Shown one piece after another: positions 11,059 through 22,891 of a stretch of 64,000 nucleotides of DNA. The notes under the pieces were generated by a model. That model was not told the DNA's origin, did not search any database, and was given only the letters and a program-made list of their open reading frames with translations. Origin of the DNA: Pleurotus djamor (Eukaryota > Basidiomycota > Agaricomycetes > Agaricales > Pleurotaceae); contig JAPEVF010000011.1 of the NCBI GenBank assembly GCA_029747585.1, positions 1-64,000 on the forward strand. The letters are read 5' to 3'. The translations under genes were made by a program, and so were the position numbers. Every line of letters starts with the position of its first letter. The stretch's first letter is position 1.

Positions 11059-12557
11059 ATGTCGTACAAGAGCATCAAATCTACTCTGCCCTCTGCGGAG
11101 GAGCACTACAAAGTTACCCGGGCACGCCTCGAAAGTCTGCGTTCCCACCTCGCACAGTCCCCGAGAACGAGCAAGTTGAAGGACAAGGTTTGCGTGATCA
11201 CGGGTGTTGGTTCTTTGAAGGGAATTGGGTGAGCGCACCCTTTTGCACCGTTGTGGCGAAGACAGTGTTATTGAACCCTCGTTTCCTTCAGACGTGCGAC
11301 AGCCCTCCTTTACGCTCATGAAGGTGTGTTTGTGATGGGTTTCATTCTCTTCACGTACCCGGCGGCTGAAACACCTCGCCCTTGTAGGAGCCAAGCACTT
11401 GTATCTCCTCGATTATGACGCGACGAACTTGCCCAACTTGAAGGAAACCATCGAAAAGGCCTACCCTGACGTCAAGGTGCGTTTCCTGACTTTGTGAGGC
11501 ACCGCCTCCAATGACCTTATCCTGTCAAGGTCACTACTATACACGCCGATGCAGCCGACGATGGTGCAATTGAGGGCGTTTGTAAGCAAGCTATTGCAGA
11601 CGAAGGCCAACTTGACGTGTTTTTCGCGAATGTGAGTATTCACTTGCGTCTTCAAGCTTCGCCGCCAAGTCTAACATCATCACAGGCCGGATGGGCATCC
11701 AAAGACGCGCTCCAAGACACTACTGCCGAATCTTTCGAAAAGTCTATGAGAATCAATTCCCTTTCGTACGTGTAACACATCTCTACTGTTGCGCCTTGGT
11801 GCTCACGTCACTCTAGATGTTTCCTTGCGATCAAGTATGCGTCAAAGGCCATGCTCAAGACCAACCCCATTCGCGGCAAGGAGAACTCGCGTGGTAGCAT
11901 CATTCTTACTGCATCAGGTACGCAATTCGGTAGCGAACAGAAGCTCCATTGTTGATCTGCATACCACCCAAGTCGCTGGTATTCGCTCCGGTGCTGGTCC
12001 CATTGATTGTAAGTTCACTCCCATACCGTTTGCTACGCCTACTGTGAAGCTCAATGTTATGTGGCCCTTAGATAGTGCTAGCAAGGCCGCGTGCGTTTCT
12101 TTCTTCAACTCTTGCTGTGACACATTACCGACGCTCTGGCTTTAGGGTAAACTCCATGGCGAAGACCGCTCCATACCAACTCCAAAAGACCGACATTCGT
12201 GTCAACTCAATCTGTCCTGGGCTCATTGAAACCGGAATGTCAGAGCCTGCCTTCAACTATGCGCGTTCACGAGGAACAGATGGCAAGATTGGTCAACTGA
12301 ATCCCTTGGGACGATATGGTGTACCAGAAGGTGAGTCTCTCGCAGACTTTTCGTTATCCTAAGCTGAATTGTCCTCAGAAATTGCCAAGGTCGCCCTCTT
12401 CCTTGCCAGTGGTTCGTTCATCTTCGCCATCCCTAAATGTTACGATAACTGACAATTGGTCATTGCAGACGATTCCAGCTACGTGAACGGCCAGAACATC
12501 GCAGTCGATGGAGGGCTTTCCTCCTCTCACCCAGTCGTACCTGGGAGATGGTCGTAG
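11059..12557 (+). CDS. Short-chain dehydrogenase/reductase (SDR)
   Basis: NAD(P)-dependent oxidoreductase of the classical SDR fold, in about ten short exons. An N-terminal extension of about 40 residues (MSYKSIKSTLPSAEEHYKV) precedes the Rossmann glycine motif VCVITGVGSLKGIG (TGxxxGxG). After that come HLYLLDYDA (cofactor-selecting acidic strand end), the NAG motif rebuilt across an intron (VFFAN/AGWASKDAL), a serine in RGSIILTAS, and the catalytic YSASKAA (Y-x3-K). The Y-x3-K is made by joining GAT-T to AT-AGT across the intron after 12010. The C-terminal half has VNSICPGLIETGM and the usual ending YVNGQNIAVDGGLSS. All catalytic residues are present. The substrate is unknown. It may share promoter control with CCT6, with which it is head-to-head. 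Confidence 0.9.
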
Positions 12558-14655
12558 TGTACTAAATTCTATATCAGGGATAGCATACCTTTGTATTCGC
12601 TCTTGTATCAATTGAAGAAGCATCGACATAACCCAGGCGTCTCTATATGGACTTTTGGTTACCTTTTTCGGAATGTTTGCAAGAACAACGAGTAAATGTT
12701 ATGTCAAAGTGCGCCCACCGATGCCGGAATGCTCAGGCTAGCCGTTTTCAAGGGACATGGTTCCCATCGGCAAATGCGATTTGGGAAGTATATCGCGTGT
12801 GCGGGTGGCTGGGTTCTTCGTGCGTGGGCAAGGCCCCCGTTCAGTTCACTGCCCGATCGTGAGCGCGTGAGGGATGAGCATCAGAAAAGTGTGACAGGCG
12901 AAAGGTTGGGGTGGTGAATAGTTCATGCAGAAGGTGTGTAGGTGTAAATCCTCGGACGCGGTGCAACCCAGCTTTAGTCTAAAATCTTCCATTCCCATGG
13001 ATGTCCTTGCCGCTGATCATGTACAATGCATGTCAGGCAACCAAGGACAGACCGAGAGGGAAGATTCTAGACTAGATGCGAGCAACACCTCATCTAGCGC
13101 GGATATGGGCTCGCGGGGTAGTAAAGACCCTTTAATAATGGTCGAGTTAAAGACCCTTGGGCAGCACGAGTTGGACGAGAAGTTGGGTGGTCGACTCGGA
13201 AAGCTTACGGGGGTTGCGGGGAGTATGTAGCCAGTCAAACCGACCGTTATTTATAATGTCAACCGTGCAAGAAACACATGGGATCTCCAAAAAGGTACTC
13301 AATCCTGAATAACCAATTTGCACACCACATCGCAGTACAACAGTGAATCCCCTTCGCAGATGTGTATCGACCACTCCACAAGCTCTCCTTATGTGACCCT
13401 GTATCTCATATCAGAATCGTAGATCACTACCATTACCGTACGAGCGGGAGCAATGCCAACGGGCGTCGAGCCCCGCACTGTCGGTTGCTGTTAGTTATAA
13501 GGAATATTCTTGAAACCGAGGCCAACGAGTANAAGGTGTAAGTTGGTTCATGTGTAAGGAAGGTCCGTGCCGGATCGNATGGTAAATCTTCATCGATGGG
13601 TCGCGTTTTTCCATAGGACAAATTAACTAGTGCGGGTATAAGAGAAATGACGCACCAGCAACGAGTTTTTGTCGCTTCCCTGCAGGCTCGTCGACGTAGA
13701 AATAAAATATCATCGATAGGCTTCACNCACCCTCTGACTGATTGCTGGAATGATTGCTGAGGTGCTTGAAACGGGGGCTTTGGGCTGGGTTTCAAGCTTC
13801 AAGGTGAACACCTCATGGAAATGAAGCTGCCACGTCTGGGCGAACAGCACCAACAGAAAGTCCGAATCCGCATGGAGGGGAGTAATAAGAGGGTGGATCT
13901 TCACCGATGGGGTCCTTATTCCTGAAGGCCTGAGTGCTGCGCTTGTGCATGGAAATGTGAGACAGAGCCAAGATTGTGGGCGTCGACTGCAGGACATCAT
14001 AGAGGAGTACAACCCGGGATGCGGGACGTTATACAGTGTCGTTACCATGCTGTAACGGTTGGCGAAATCCGACGTCAAATTAATTTGATGGNTCCAGCAG
14101 GCAGCGAGCTGAGGTCGAGGAGACGCCACCAGCGGTGCTCGAATAAAGATGTGCAAGTCTCCTTCGACCACGACCACCGACACGCCCTGAATTAAAACAC
14201 GGGTGACCTTGTGGACAGTCATAGGTACCAGGAGCTATAGATAATTGGATCGTCATTCGGGAGCACCCGAGAGCGAGACGACACAGTTCGATGGTTGGTG
14301 ATCATCGGGTCATATAGTGGGCTCGAGCGGGGTTGCGTGAAGCATGAGTCTTTAAGTAGGNACGGTACCAGAGATGCAAGGNAGCCCATTGAGACGTCGC
14401 ATGTATACAAAGATAACCAAGAGCGTCGGTCGTCGGCACGGTGCGATCTAGGATGATGACCACGGGGNTTGAAGCTTCACCTCATCTAGGTCAATAGCAT
14501 GTCAACAAACTTTTGTATTCGAGGGCATGGAATCGCACATCATGATTGTAGAGTTGCTCCATTCAACCATGCTTTNCAAGAACACAGGCGTNCTTACAAG
14601 TAGATTATAGAGANATTGGAGTATATACTTTTACTGAAAAGGACCGCGCGCCGTA
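12558..14655. other. 2.1 kb without a recognisable gene
   Basis: Only short, unrelated open frames occur (for example plus 12925-13230, minus 13710-14222), none with conserved motifs or plausible splice continuation. Several Ns (13532, 13578, 13727 and others) make frames unreliable. It could hold decayed sequence or a lineage-specific gene, but nothing can be supported. Confidence 0.45.
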
Positions 14656-16187
14656 TTACTTGATTTCCAAGAGCTTGCATTCTGTTNGATTGGATTAGCT
14701 AGGCATAACACGATTCAGGTGATTGGAACCATACCAAACGTGAGGGTGGAGTTAGGAGGGATAGCCCCTGAGCCNTTCTTACCATAGGCAAGTTGAGGAG
14801 GAATGACAAGCACCCTTTCGCCACCAGCTTGCATTCCGGCAAGGCCCTGATCCCAGCCTGCGGAAACAGAGGGAAGTAAGTTTGGGAGCATTATTGCAAA
14901 GTGCGCATACCTTTGATCACGTCACCTTGACCCAGACGGAAGCTAAACTACACGAGGGAGGATTAACTTCGAGTTTAGCTTGGCCAACATTACAGCGACA
15001 TACCGGTGANCCCTTGGTGTTTTGATCGAAGATTTTGCCATTCTGGAGTTTACCAATGTATCGCATCTTCAAGCGATTGCCGGTCTTTGCAATGGGGCCA
15101 GTACCAACTTTGGCGTCCTGATATTTGAGTCCTCCTTGAAGTTCCTTGAACTCAGCCTTGTCCTTCTTCTTGTCCTTCTTGTCCTTCTTCTTTTCCTTCT
15201 TCTCCGACTTCTTCTCGACATCTTCGGCTTGGTCTCCNGCTCCGGTAGCAACAGCAGNACCATTCTCCGCCTTGAGCTTCTTATTCTTTTTCTTGTCTGC
15301 CTTGGAAGGCTTGACCTCGTCGGTATCCATAGCATCGGACTCGCGTGGGCGTTTGGCAGATTTAGCAGCTTCCTTCGGCGTGTCTTCTTCAACATCTTCA
15401 AATCGACTGAAGGCGNNATATATATTAGTCCGGCGTGGTTAGAGGGATAGAAGTACTGACCTTGCATCNCTCTCAACATCGGCGGGGTCAATCTCCACGT
15501 CGGAGCTCACCTCACGCAAGTCGTAGGCGCCTTCATCGTCNTCATCTTCAGAGTCGTCGCCGAAGAAACGGCCCTCGTCGTCCTCATCGTCGGGGGCAGC
15601 TACGAGCAATATAATGAGCANATTAATAGGACGGTGCAATATCGTGACGAACCAAGGTAGTTTCCGGTCAGATGAAAGGAGCTACGGTGTGTCAAATGGA
15701 AAGTCAAGTGAAAGTGGGATTCGGGACCGACTTTTTGCCAACAACCTCAAAAAGGTATTCTTCGTCCGCAAGCAGGGTGATATCAATTGAGCTTTGCTCG
15801 ATCTAATGAAATGTCATTAAACGGGAGTGGGAACGGGAGAGAAACCAACCCACCTTGCCCGGGGTGAGCGATGTGATGACCACAGTAGAGACCTCAGGTT
15901 CGCCCGTGTCTTCCTTTGATTCTTCACCTTCACCTTCATCNTCGCTGTCGTCTTCATCATTGTTCTCATGGCGTGTAGACATGTGAGTCAGTTTCAAGGT
16001 AGCTCTGCCAGTAGAGTCTTCCAATTCATCGCCCAGGGCGACGTTTGTGATTCGAAGGTCGCAAACGGGAGCAACGACGGTAGGCTCGTCGCCTGGTGCA
16101 ACAATTTGAGACCTATCAACGAAGATTAGGCANTAGCGAGGAGTACGACGCGTCAAATACGTACCAGAGGGCAATGGCAGCACACAT
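14656..16187 (-). CDS. Nucleolar FKBP-type peptidyl-prolyl isomerase (Fpr3/Fpr4-like)
   Basis: Histone-chaperone prolyl isomerase, expected in the nucleolus. The short first exon encodes MCAAIALW (ATG 16187). A nucleoplasmin-like N-terminal domain follows ([45 protein letters not shown]), then long acidic stretches ([27 protein letters not shown]), then a lysine-rich linker ([18 protein letters not shown]). The C-terminal FKBP domain has [67 protein letters not shown] and [17 protein letters not shown]. The last eight residues sit on a tiny exon (14656-14681) reached by the intron 14682-14734; without it the frame would stop at 14715. Several Ns lie in the coding sequence. Confidence 0.93.
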
Positions 16188-16343
16188 TTTAGTTCGACGA
16201 AGAAAAAGGCGAGNGAAAAGAGTCGAACGTGAAGAGCTGAAAGAAAAATGTCCTGATCGTTCAGGACACGTGATACNATGNGGTTCAAGCCCCGCAGGGA
16301 TGCAAGTGACTGCGCGCGCTTATCTCTAAGCCTTGCTTCAAGC

Positions 16344-17167
16344 ATGGTGAGTTCAACTGTCCAGTAATTTGCTCTCGTCGCGTCTGACCTCGTACTAGTC
16401 GAATGTNCTCAGACCATATCTTGCAGCCGTCCGCTCAACGCTGACCGCAGCGCTCACCTTGGAGAACTTCTCGTCCCAGGTAAAGATCCTTCTCGTCCCC
16501 ATGTGTCTAGATATCGACGATCCAGCGAATTGAAGATAGTAGAACGCCATAACAAACCCGAGGTCGAGGCTGGGCAAGTCCTTGATCTCTCATATCCAAG
16601 GACTATGGGCTGATGCCGTCTCAGTGGGTCCAAAGAAGTACTCCTCAACCCCCTGGTCATCTCGCGAAACGAAAACGAGCGGGTCTTGATTGAACCATCC
16701 ATCAACTCNATCCGCCTGAGCATCAAAATTAAGCAGGCCGACGAGATCGAACGTATCCTATGTCATAAGTTCACCCGCTTCATGATGCAACGTGCCGAGA
16801 ATTTCATTGTCCTGAGACGGAAACCAGTTCAGGTATGCATCGTGCCGTTCCTCGCCCAGTGCCCTTATCTCTTCATTTTCTAGGGNTATGATATCTCATT
16901 CCTCATCACCAATACCCATACGGAGACAATGTTGAAGCACAAGATAGTCGACTTCATCATTCAGTGGGTTTCTACGCAATCCTCCCTTTGTATGTCATTG
17001 AACCACCTCTTAAGGTTCATGGAGGAGGTCGACAAAGAGATAAGCGAGATGAAGTTGAGCTTGAACGCTAGAGCCCGCATAGTCGCCGAATCGTATTTGA
17101 CTGCCGTGAGTTTTCATCCTGTAGTATNTTCGCGATCCTGACGGATGCAACACAGTTTAATTCATGA
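16344..17167 (+). CDS. ARPC4: Actin-related protein 2/3 complex subunit 4 (ARPC4)
   Basis: The 20-kDa subunit of the Arp2/3 complex, which nucleates branched actin at sites of endocytosis and growth. Seven exons: 16344-16346, 16399-16479, 16536-16573, 16625-16832, 16884-16963, 17015-17105 and 17156-17167. They sum to 513 nt, or 170 aa, the family's usual size. Exon 1 is only the ATG. Sequence is highly conserved: [111 protein letters not shown]. The intron at 16574-16624 begins GCAAGT rather than GT; only this GC-AG junction keeps the frame ([12 protein letters not shown]). Confidence 0.95.
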
Positions 17168-17340
17168 AGAGAAATACNTTCTCTTNGTTTCAACTTCGCC
17201 TCNTCGTGCCGGAGTCGGTGGGCTCGGTAGTAAATGCTTTGCACAAAGTTATACTTCTCTTACCCATGTCTCTGCGCATCAAGCATCTCCTTCCAGGACG
17301 TCCTTATCGTGATCTATCTGGGTTATAGACTGGACAAAGC

Positions 17341-17949
17341 CTACGTACTTGAGACCCTTCCGAGAATGATTGCCTCAAGCTTTGGCTTTATGCTATCCCT
17401 CCATTCGTCCTCCAACATGCCATAATTCGCGACGTCTACCCACTGACCCGGTCCTGACATCCAGCCATCTCTTGTTTTCCCTTCCATAGTAGCACCTGCG
17501 ACCTTCTCGAACCATGACCTCATTGGTAAGTTATCGCAGCTAGTCACAGCGGAAACCCTGTGCATGCGTATCTCTTCGAAAGCAATCTTGAGCACCAGAT
17601 ACAACGCTTCCGTCGCGATCCCTTGCCCGTGCAACTCGGGGCATACCAAAATACCCACTTCACATGACTGATGTTGGGTATCCATCTTGAACACTCCCGT
17701 CATGCCTGCAAATCTCGAGGCATCGTTGATCGTAACGTGGATATTGAAGTCCTTGGTTAGCGGATTCGCGGCGCGATCTTCCCTCAGACGGCGGGCATCT
17801 TCCAGAGTGCANTGATCTGGAATGACGCCTGATAGGTAACGATGGGTCTCCGGATGTGATCGTAGCACGGAAACATGGACGTCATCGTCTTCAGTTGGCG
17901 GGAGGATTGATACGCGTCCAGTCAATGTATAACGAACCGGAGAGGTCAT
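17341..17949 (-). CDS. GNAT acetyltransferase, RimJ/RimL-like
   Basis: Intronless 202-aa protein, unusual among its intron-rich neighbours. It has VRYTLTGRVSILPPTEDDD at the N-terminus, an IHVTINDASRFAGMTGVFKM beta hairpin, and EVGILVCPELHGQGIATEAL. The latter carries the GNAT acetyl-CoA loop (G-Q-G-I-A). HRVSAVTSCDNLPMRSWFEK corresponds to the N-x-x-S/M-x-x-x-x-E/K region of the fold. This arrangement is the Acetyltransf_3 (RimJ/RimL, protein N-alpha or antibiotic-type) class. One N falls near residue 45. It is convergent with ARPC4, with stop codons about 170 bp apart. The substrate cannot be inferred. Confidence 0.85.
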   Translation of the reverse strand: MTSPVRYTLTGRVSILPPTEDDDVHVSVLRSHPETHRYLSGVIPDXCTLEDARRLREDRAANPLTKDFNIHVTINDASRFAGMTGVFKMDTQHQSCEVGILVCPELHGQGIATEALYLVLKIAFEEIRMHRVSAVTSCDNLPMRSWFEKVAGATMEGKTRDGWMSGPGQWVDVANYGMLEDEWRDSIKPKLEAIILGRVSST

Positions 17950-18132
17950 TGTACTTGGGTGTNGGGTTGGGACGAGGCAAGANATATTTAGTGACTCGGA
18001 CTGGCGCCGAAACACAGACAGCTTGTCACGTTGCTCGAGACTATGTACGTGGTATTGTAGAGGTTAACATAAGTATACGACAAGAAGTAAGAACCTCGCG
18101 GTTATGTAGGTTAGTAATGATCTATGTGTTGT

Positions 18133-21100
18133 TCAATTTGCCTGCGATGCAGCCTGTTGTCTGATGCCGAAGAGCTCGACCAATTCTGTAGACGGGTACA
18201 TTTGTCAGAAGCTTTTGGAGGACTGTACGTAGGAAATGAACCTTGGAGACGAGCTTCCTTCTTCTGCCTCTGGGTTTCCTTTCCTTTGATGCCAGAGAAT
18301 GCCTGAAAGATCGACATTCATTCATTTGAAACGAACAAGAGCCATTAATCCAATTACCTCCTTGATAAGTTTCTTCTTGCGTTCTTGGATTTCCAAGACC
18401 TAAGAATGCGGGGTCAGAGGTAGCCATGACGCAAATGAAGTCACCAACCTTAGCTTCTATGGTATTTTCCGCGATGAGTTGATAAACGTGGACATTCTTC
18501 TTCTGTCCAATTCTACGAAAGAAAGGGGGTAAGAAACCACGACAAGCGAGCGACAGAGGGAGACTGGTGCACTGACCTGTTGCATCTATCAATGGCCTGA
18601 CTCTCAATGCCTTCCTACAAGACTTTCAGTACGACGCAACGCGTAGAATCCAGACCACNGACCTGCCACCATCTGGGATAAGGATACGCGGGTGAGCTGA
18701 TAAAAATGAATTCGGCTGTAAGAACTTACGGATCCATCCTGTCAAAGAACTTGGTTATCAAGGGCAGTCACGATATCACAGAGGGGTACTCACAGGTAGA
18801 CATTGTTAGCGACTAGACAAGGAGAATCAGCAAACAAAACCTCAAGTGTTCGCAGTGTACTGACCAGTCAGGTTCAATCCTAGAGCGCCCTGAAAGATAA
18901 AGTCTGAGCCAAGCANNATATAGAATTTGTCGGGAGTGTAAACTCACCGCTTTTAGAGAAATAAGCATGACACGCGGGTTTTCGCCAAAGCTGGAGGAAT
19001 ATCTCTCCTTCTGACTTCGAGCTTTACCTTTACCCTTGCTCTTGGCTTTACCCTTGCTCTTTCCTTTTTTCTTAGTAAACGCACAGTCATCATCGGATAC
19101 AACAAAGTCGTCATCATCGCTTTCGGGGTCAGGATAAAAGTCTCCGTCCCCCTCAGTGTCAACACTGTCATTCGTAACTGGGGCTCTCTGACTTGAGGCA
19201 AGAGGCGCATGGCCTTCAGGGAGCGGAACGGAGAATCGAGCAATGGCTTCTTGACGTCTCTGTGCGGACATCTGGCCATCGAACTTGACATACGAGATGC
19301 TGAGGTACCCATAAGTAAGGGAACTAGCCAAAACGATGGATGAGCGTACCCGTGTTCATCGAATGCCTCCGCTATCTAAACACAGGTGAATAATCAATGT
19401 TGCGACGAAAAGGGGGAAACCCCTACCTTGTCCAAGAAGGATGTGAACTGGGAGAAAACCAATGATTTTTCTCCGCCCGGCGTCAAGCGCAGCAAGTGGA
19501 TCAATTGGTCAATTTTGGCGGAAGGTCCGTCCATGGAGTCTTCGTCATCGAGACGAACGGGAGCTTGGGTGAGATCAGTGGGCGGAGGAGGTGCGATCAA
19601 ATCCTCCAATCTGAGAGCGCGCCGATCCTATGAAGACGTTAGAATAATCCTAGTCAATAGTCAAAGAGCTGACCATTGGGCATTTTGCGTCCCGGGAGAT
19701 AACTTCCGTTATGCTAGGTTGACAATCGGATTGAGTAAAACAGAAACCTGAGGGCCAAAACGTCCGCACCATGCAAGGCAGAATTTGTGCGTACAAGGAG
19801 TGATTCGAGGTTCTCCCATGATGTCGAAGCAAACAGGGCATTCCTCGCTATCTTCTATGGCTTGAGCCAGCATGGCCTGGAGACGGGCTTTTAATTCAGG
19901 GGTAACTTGTATAGCAGAGGCATCATCGTGCGCATCGTTGGCTTTAAGCTCCTCAAGATATCCCGCGGGCACAAGTCCTGGGTGTAGCGCGATTTGGCGC
20001 AATCTCGTCAACAATCCCAAGATATTGGATTGAGACTGGTCATGAACCAGGTTAGTTGGGCAGGCATAGGAAGGAAAAATCAGAAACGTACGAAGACGTT
20101 TCCGCCGGAGTTCATGAGCCTCTCCACACGCTGGCCGGACAGTTTCTCAGCTTCATCATATAGGGTCTAAAGCAACGGTGAGAAGTAGTATCTAAAGCAG
20201 CAAGATGCGACTTACTCTTGCTTGTTCTGTTAAAGCGACGGGGACAACAATCATTTCAACGGGTGGGAGTGGGACCAAGTAGTTGCCATTCTTATCCTGC
20301 ATCTGTTCGCGGGTGATATAAGGAACGATAAGGGCACAAGGGGGAGATCTGCTATACCTCCTTGGTCCTTCTGATGCATGCTTGGCTCATGATGGCCTGA
20401 GAGACGGTATTAGTGTTCATCGAGGAGCGATTTATGCATGGGCGTACTCTTAGCAACTCAGATCCACTTGTCAGACCGTCCTTGAGAGGGCGCAAAAGAA
20501 GACGCTTGAACATGTCTTCGTTGTCTAATGGTTGGCATATTCTAAGGAAAGTCAGGATAGATCCCAGATCCTGTATGTCACGGTGAGCAGTTTTTTATAA
20601 AAACGAAAAGGCATATCAAGGACCTTGGGAGAATTGATCTAACATGGAAACGTTATGAAACTAGCCAGAACGATATGGGAGTGGCGACGCACAATAGGAG
20701 TTCCAGACAGGAGCCAACGTCGTTCAGCTTCCAGGCCACACACAGCCTTGGCCATCTTGGTCTTAGGGTTTCGAATGTTATGGCCTTCATCAAGGATAAT
20801 TCTCTGGATGGGTATTGCGTTAATCTACACTGAGCTATCGTCCTCAACAGGAAACCTGCGTACCTTCCATTTAACATCAAAAAGACTTCGGTCCTTTTTC
20901 GCCTTCTTCTTACTAGGAGCAGATCCACCAGCGACGTCGCCCGCCTCGCCTGTTACTACTTGATAAGTGGTGATGACTACGTCATGTTGAGCTAGTTCCC
21001 GGGAGGTCATCGAGCGACCTGAACCGTAGTAAACGCATGTTTTGAGAGTTCCTAGGTAAAAGAGGTTAGATTGGAAAGCGAGGTCATAACATTGACGGGA

Positions 21101-22891
21101 TTACCAGGGGTAACGTGGTCGTCAAGTTGTTTCTCCCAGTTCGACATGACAGATAAAGGCACCACTATAACAGAATTAATATGAGGAGATAACGATATAA
21201 GGCCCACAAACCTATAAGTGTTGAGTTAGAGAAAGCTTTTGGTACATCGTTCTGGGTTGCAACAATGAGGGCCAGCATCGTCAAAGTTTTACCCTGAGTA
21301 TTTCGAGCCTCAACATAGATACGGGTTCGAAGTGTTGACCAACTTACCAAGCCCTGCAACAGGTTATATGTCAGTGTCCATCCGAGCTAGAAGTTACAGA
21401 TTGCATACCATAGAGTCTGCGCAGAGACCACCCCGACCCAAAACGGGTGGAGAATTTAAAGGTTGAGGTGACTTGGTAGCAACTATGGACAATAGTCAAA
21501 TGAGCGGCCTGGAAGCAAGTGAGCGGGGGACATACGATTGTAGTAGTAACCCTTGGGTTGAGAGATTAATGCGATGGAACCGAAAAGTCGCATCATGACG
21601 CACCGAGCCATGAGCTTGCTTACAAAATTTCCAAAATTGAACTGGAGGATCGGAATCTGTCTTCGGTAGAACGGGGTACTCGCGTTGAATACACCACTGT
21701 AAGCCTTGGCTCTAGAGACCATATGAGCATTTATTGCTCCACAAAATCTGGGATTATTCACCTGATGCCTGAGAAGATCGACCGTCAGGTTACCTGCCTC
21801 AATACCTGGAGGGCTTGGATGGAGGGGGAGTTCAAGGATATCTTCGACTGAGCAGAGCGAGTCGAGTAACGATGCACGTCGGCCTTCATCGTCAACTTTC
21901 TCCAGACTTTGTAACATCTGCTTGAGCTCAGCCGCTTTCTGGAGCGCCTCTTGTTGTCGGCGAACCGCTTCAAGTTGCGCTGGAGTCTGCTGCGCACGTT
22001 GAGAGGCGCTGGGTTGGGGAACTGCTTGGGATGAAGTTCGTTGAGACGAAGTGGGCTGCGATGAGGCCACTGAAGAATGTCCAGAAGGTTGATTTCGTTG
22101 AGGGAATCCCCTCTGTCCGGGCGTAGCCCATATCAGCTGTGGTTCAAGGAAATCGCGCCTGTCTGAGGCGCCATAGATCAAAAGAGTCCTAGAACACGAT
22201 GAGCACTTCGAAATCCAGCATTCGAAACCGCACATACAAAGGCAAGTTGTAAGCTTTCCCCCCTCCTACTATTGACGGCGTCAGAAAGATTCTAATGGGA
22301 AAGCGCTGTGTTAACCCACAGTTGCCCTCCCGTATAATCGCTTCTGCTGTAACTAAGCCTCTATCAAGGAGGGGCGCCAACTTGGCTGCAACAAGCCTCG
22401 GCAAATGCCCGACCTGCTGATGTGAGATGTTCTTGACCTGGATAGCATTTCTGAAAGCACGCCTCGATGAAATTAGGAACACAGAGGAGAACAGCAACGC
22501 CTACCCGTCATATTTATTGTTGGCCTCGCGAACAAGCAGCGCTTCCTCTCCAGATCCGACAAGTCCTGGGAGATACCCGCTTAAGTGCTTCTCTGTACAC
22601 AGAAAGAGGGAAAAGAGTAGGGGTACCTTTGTAATACCTGGTAGAGGGTCAATTTCGCCGCGCAAAATCAAAGGCACCCACTCACTGTATACCAACGACA
22701 TTGGTCTGCATTGTGCAATACAGCTCGTCTCCGAAATCGTCGTTGTCTTGATCAATTCCACCATCATCTTCTACGGTATCGATGGCCTGGGAGGATGCCT
22801 GCGCGGTCGATGGACCAGGTTCAGGAGCAGATTTACGCTTCTTTTGGGTTAAGTCGATGACGAGCGGTGCACTCGCCGCTTTGGCAGACAT
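18133..22891 (-). CDS. RAD5: RAD5/HLTF-like SNF2 translocase and RING E3 ligase
   Basis: Post-replication repair factor: DNA translocase with a RING that, in the family, poly-ubiquitinates PCNA. Many exons. Domain order: acidic N-terminus; HIRAN domain (NVVGIQYYKG, GSGEEALLVREANNKYD, AIQVKNISHQQVGHLPRL); SNF2_N with motif Ia-type region, VVITTYQVV, motif II DEGHNIRNPKTKMAKAV and RRWLLSGTPIVNS; RILTFLRICQPL-type linker; RING (CPVCFDIMGEPRITPCTHKF, then CLACITEVISRDAKCPMD); helicase C (SLVFSQFTSFLD, YVKFDGQMSAQRRQEAIARF, VMLISLKAGALGLNLT, AIDRCNRIGQKKNVHVYQLI). It ends ELVELFGIRQQAASQAN. The last zinc-ligand position of the RING reads CPMD instead of CPxC. A low-complexity insert splits helicase C. 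Start ATG 22891 is chosen because the HIRAN frame begins soon after; an in-frame ATG at 22972 is an alternative. Confidence 0.92.

Noticed and set aside
12925..13230. Plus-strand 101-codon frame as a small gene
   Set aside because: Composition is unlike neighbouring genes, there is no splice partner and no motif.
16250..16325. GGTTCAAGCC-like T-arm suggesting a tRNA upstream of ARPC4
   Set aside because: The T stem needs an 8-nt loop and no matching acceptor stem or anticodon arm lies 70 bp upstream; Ns interrupt the site.
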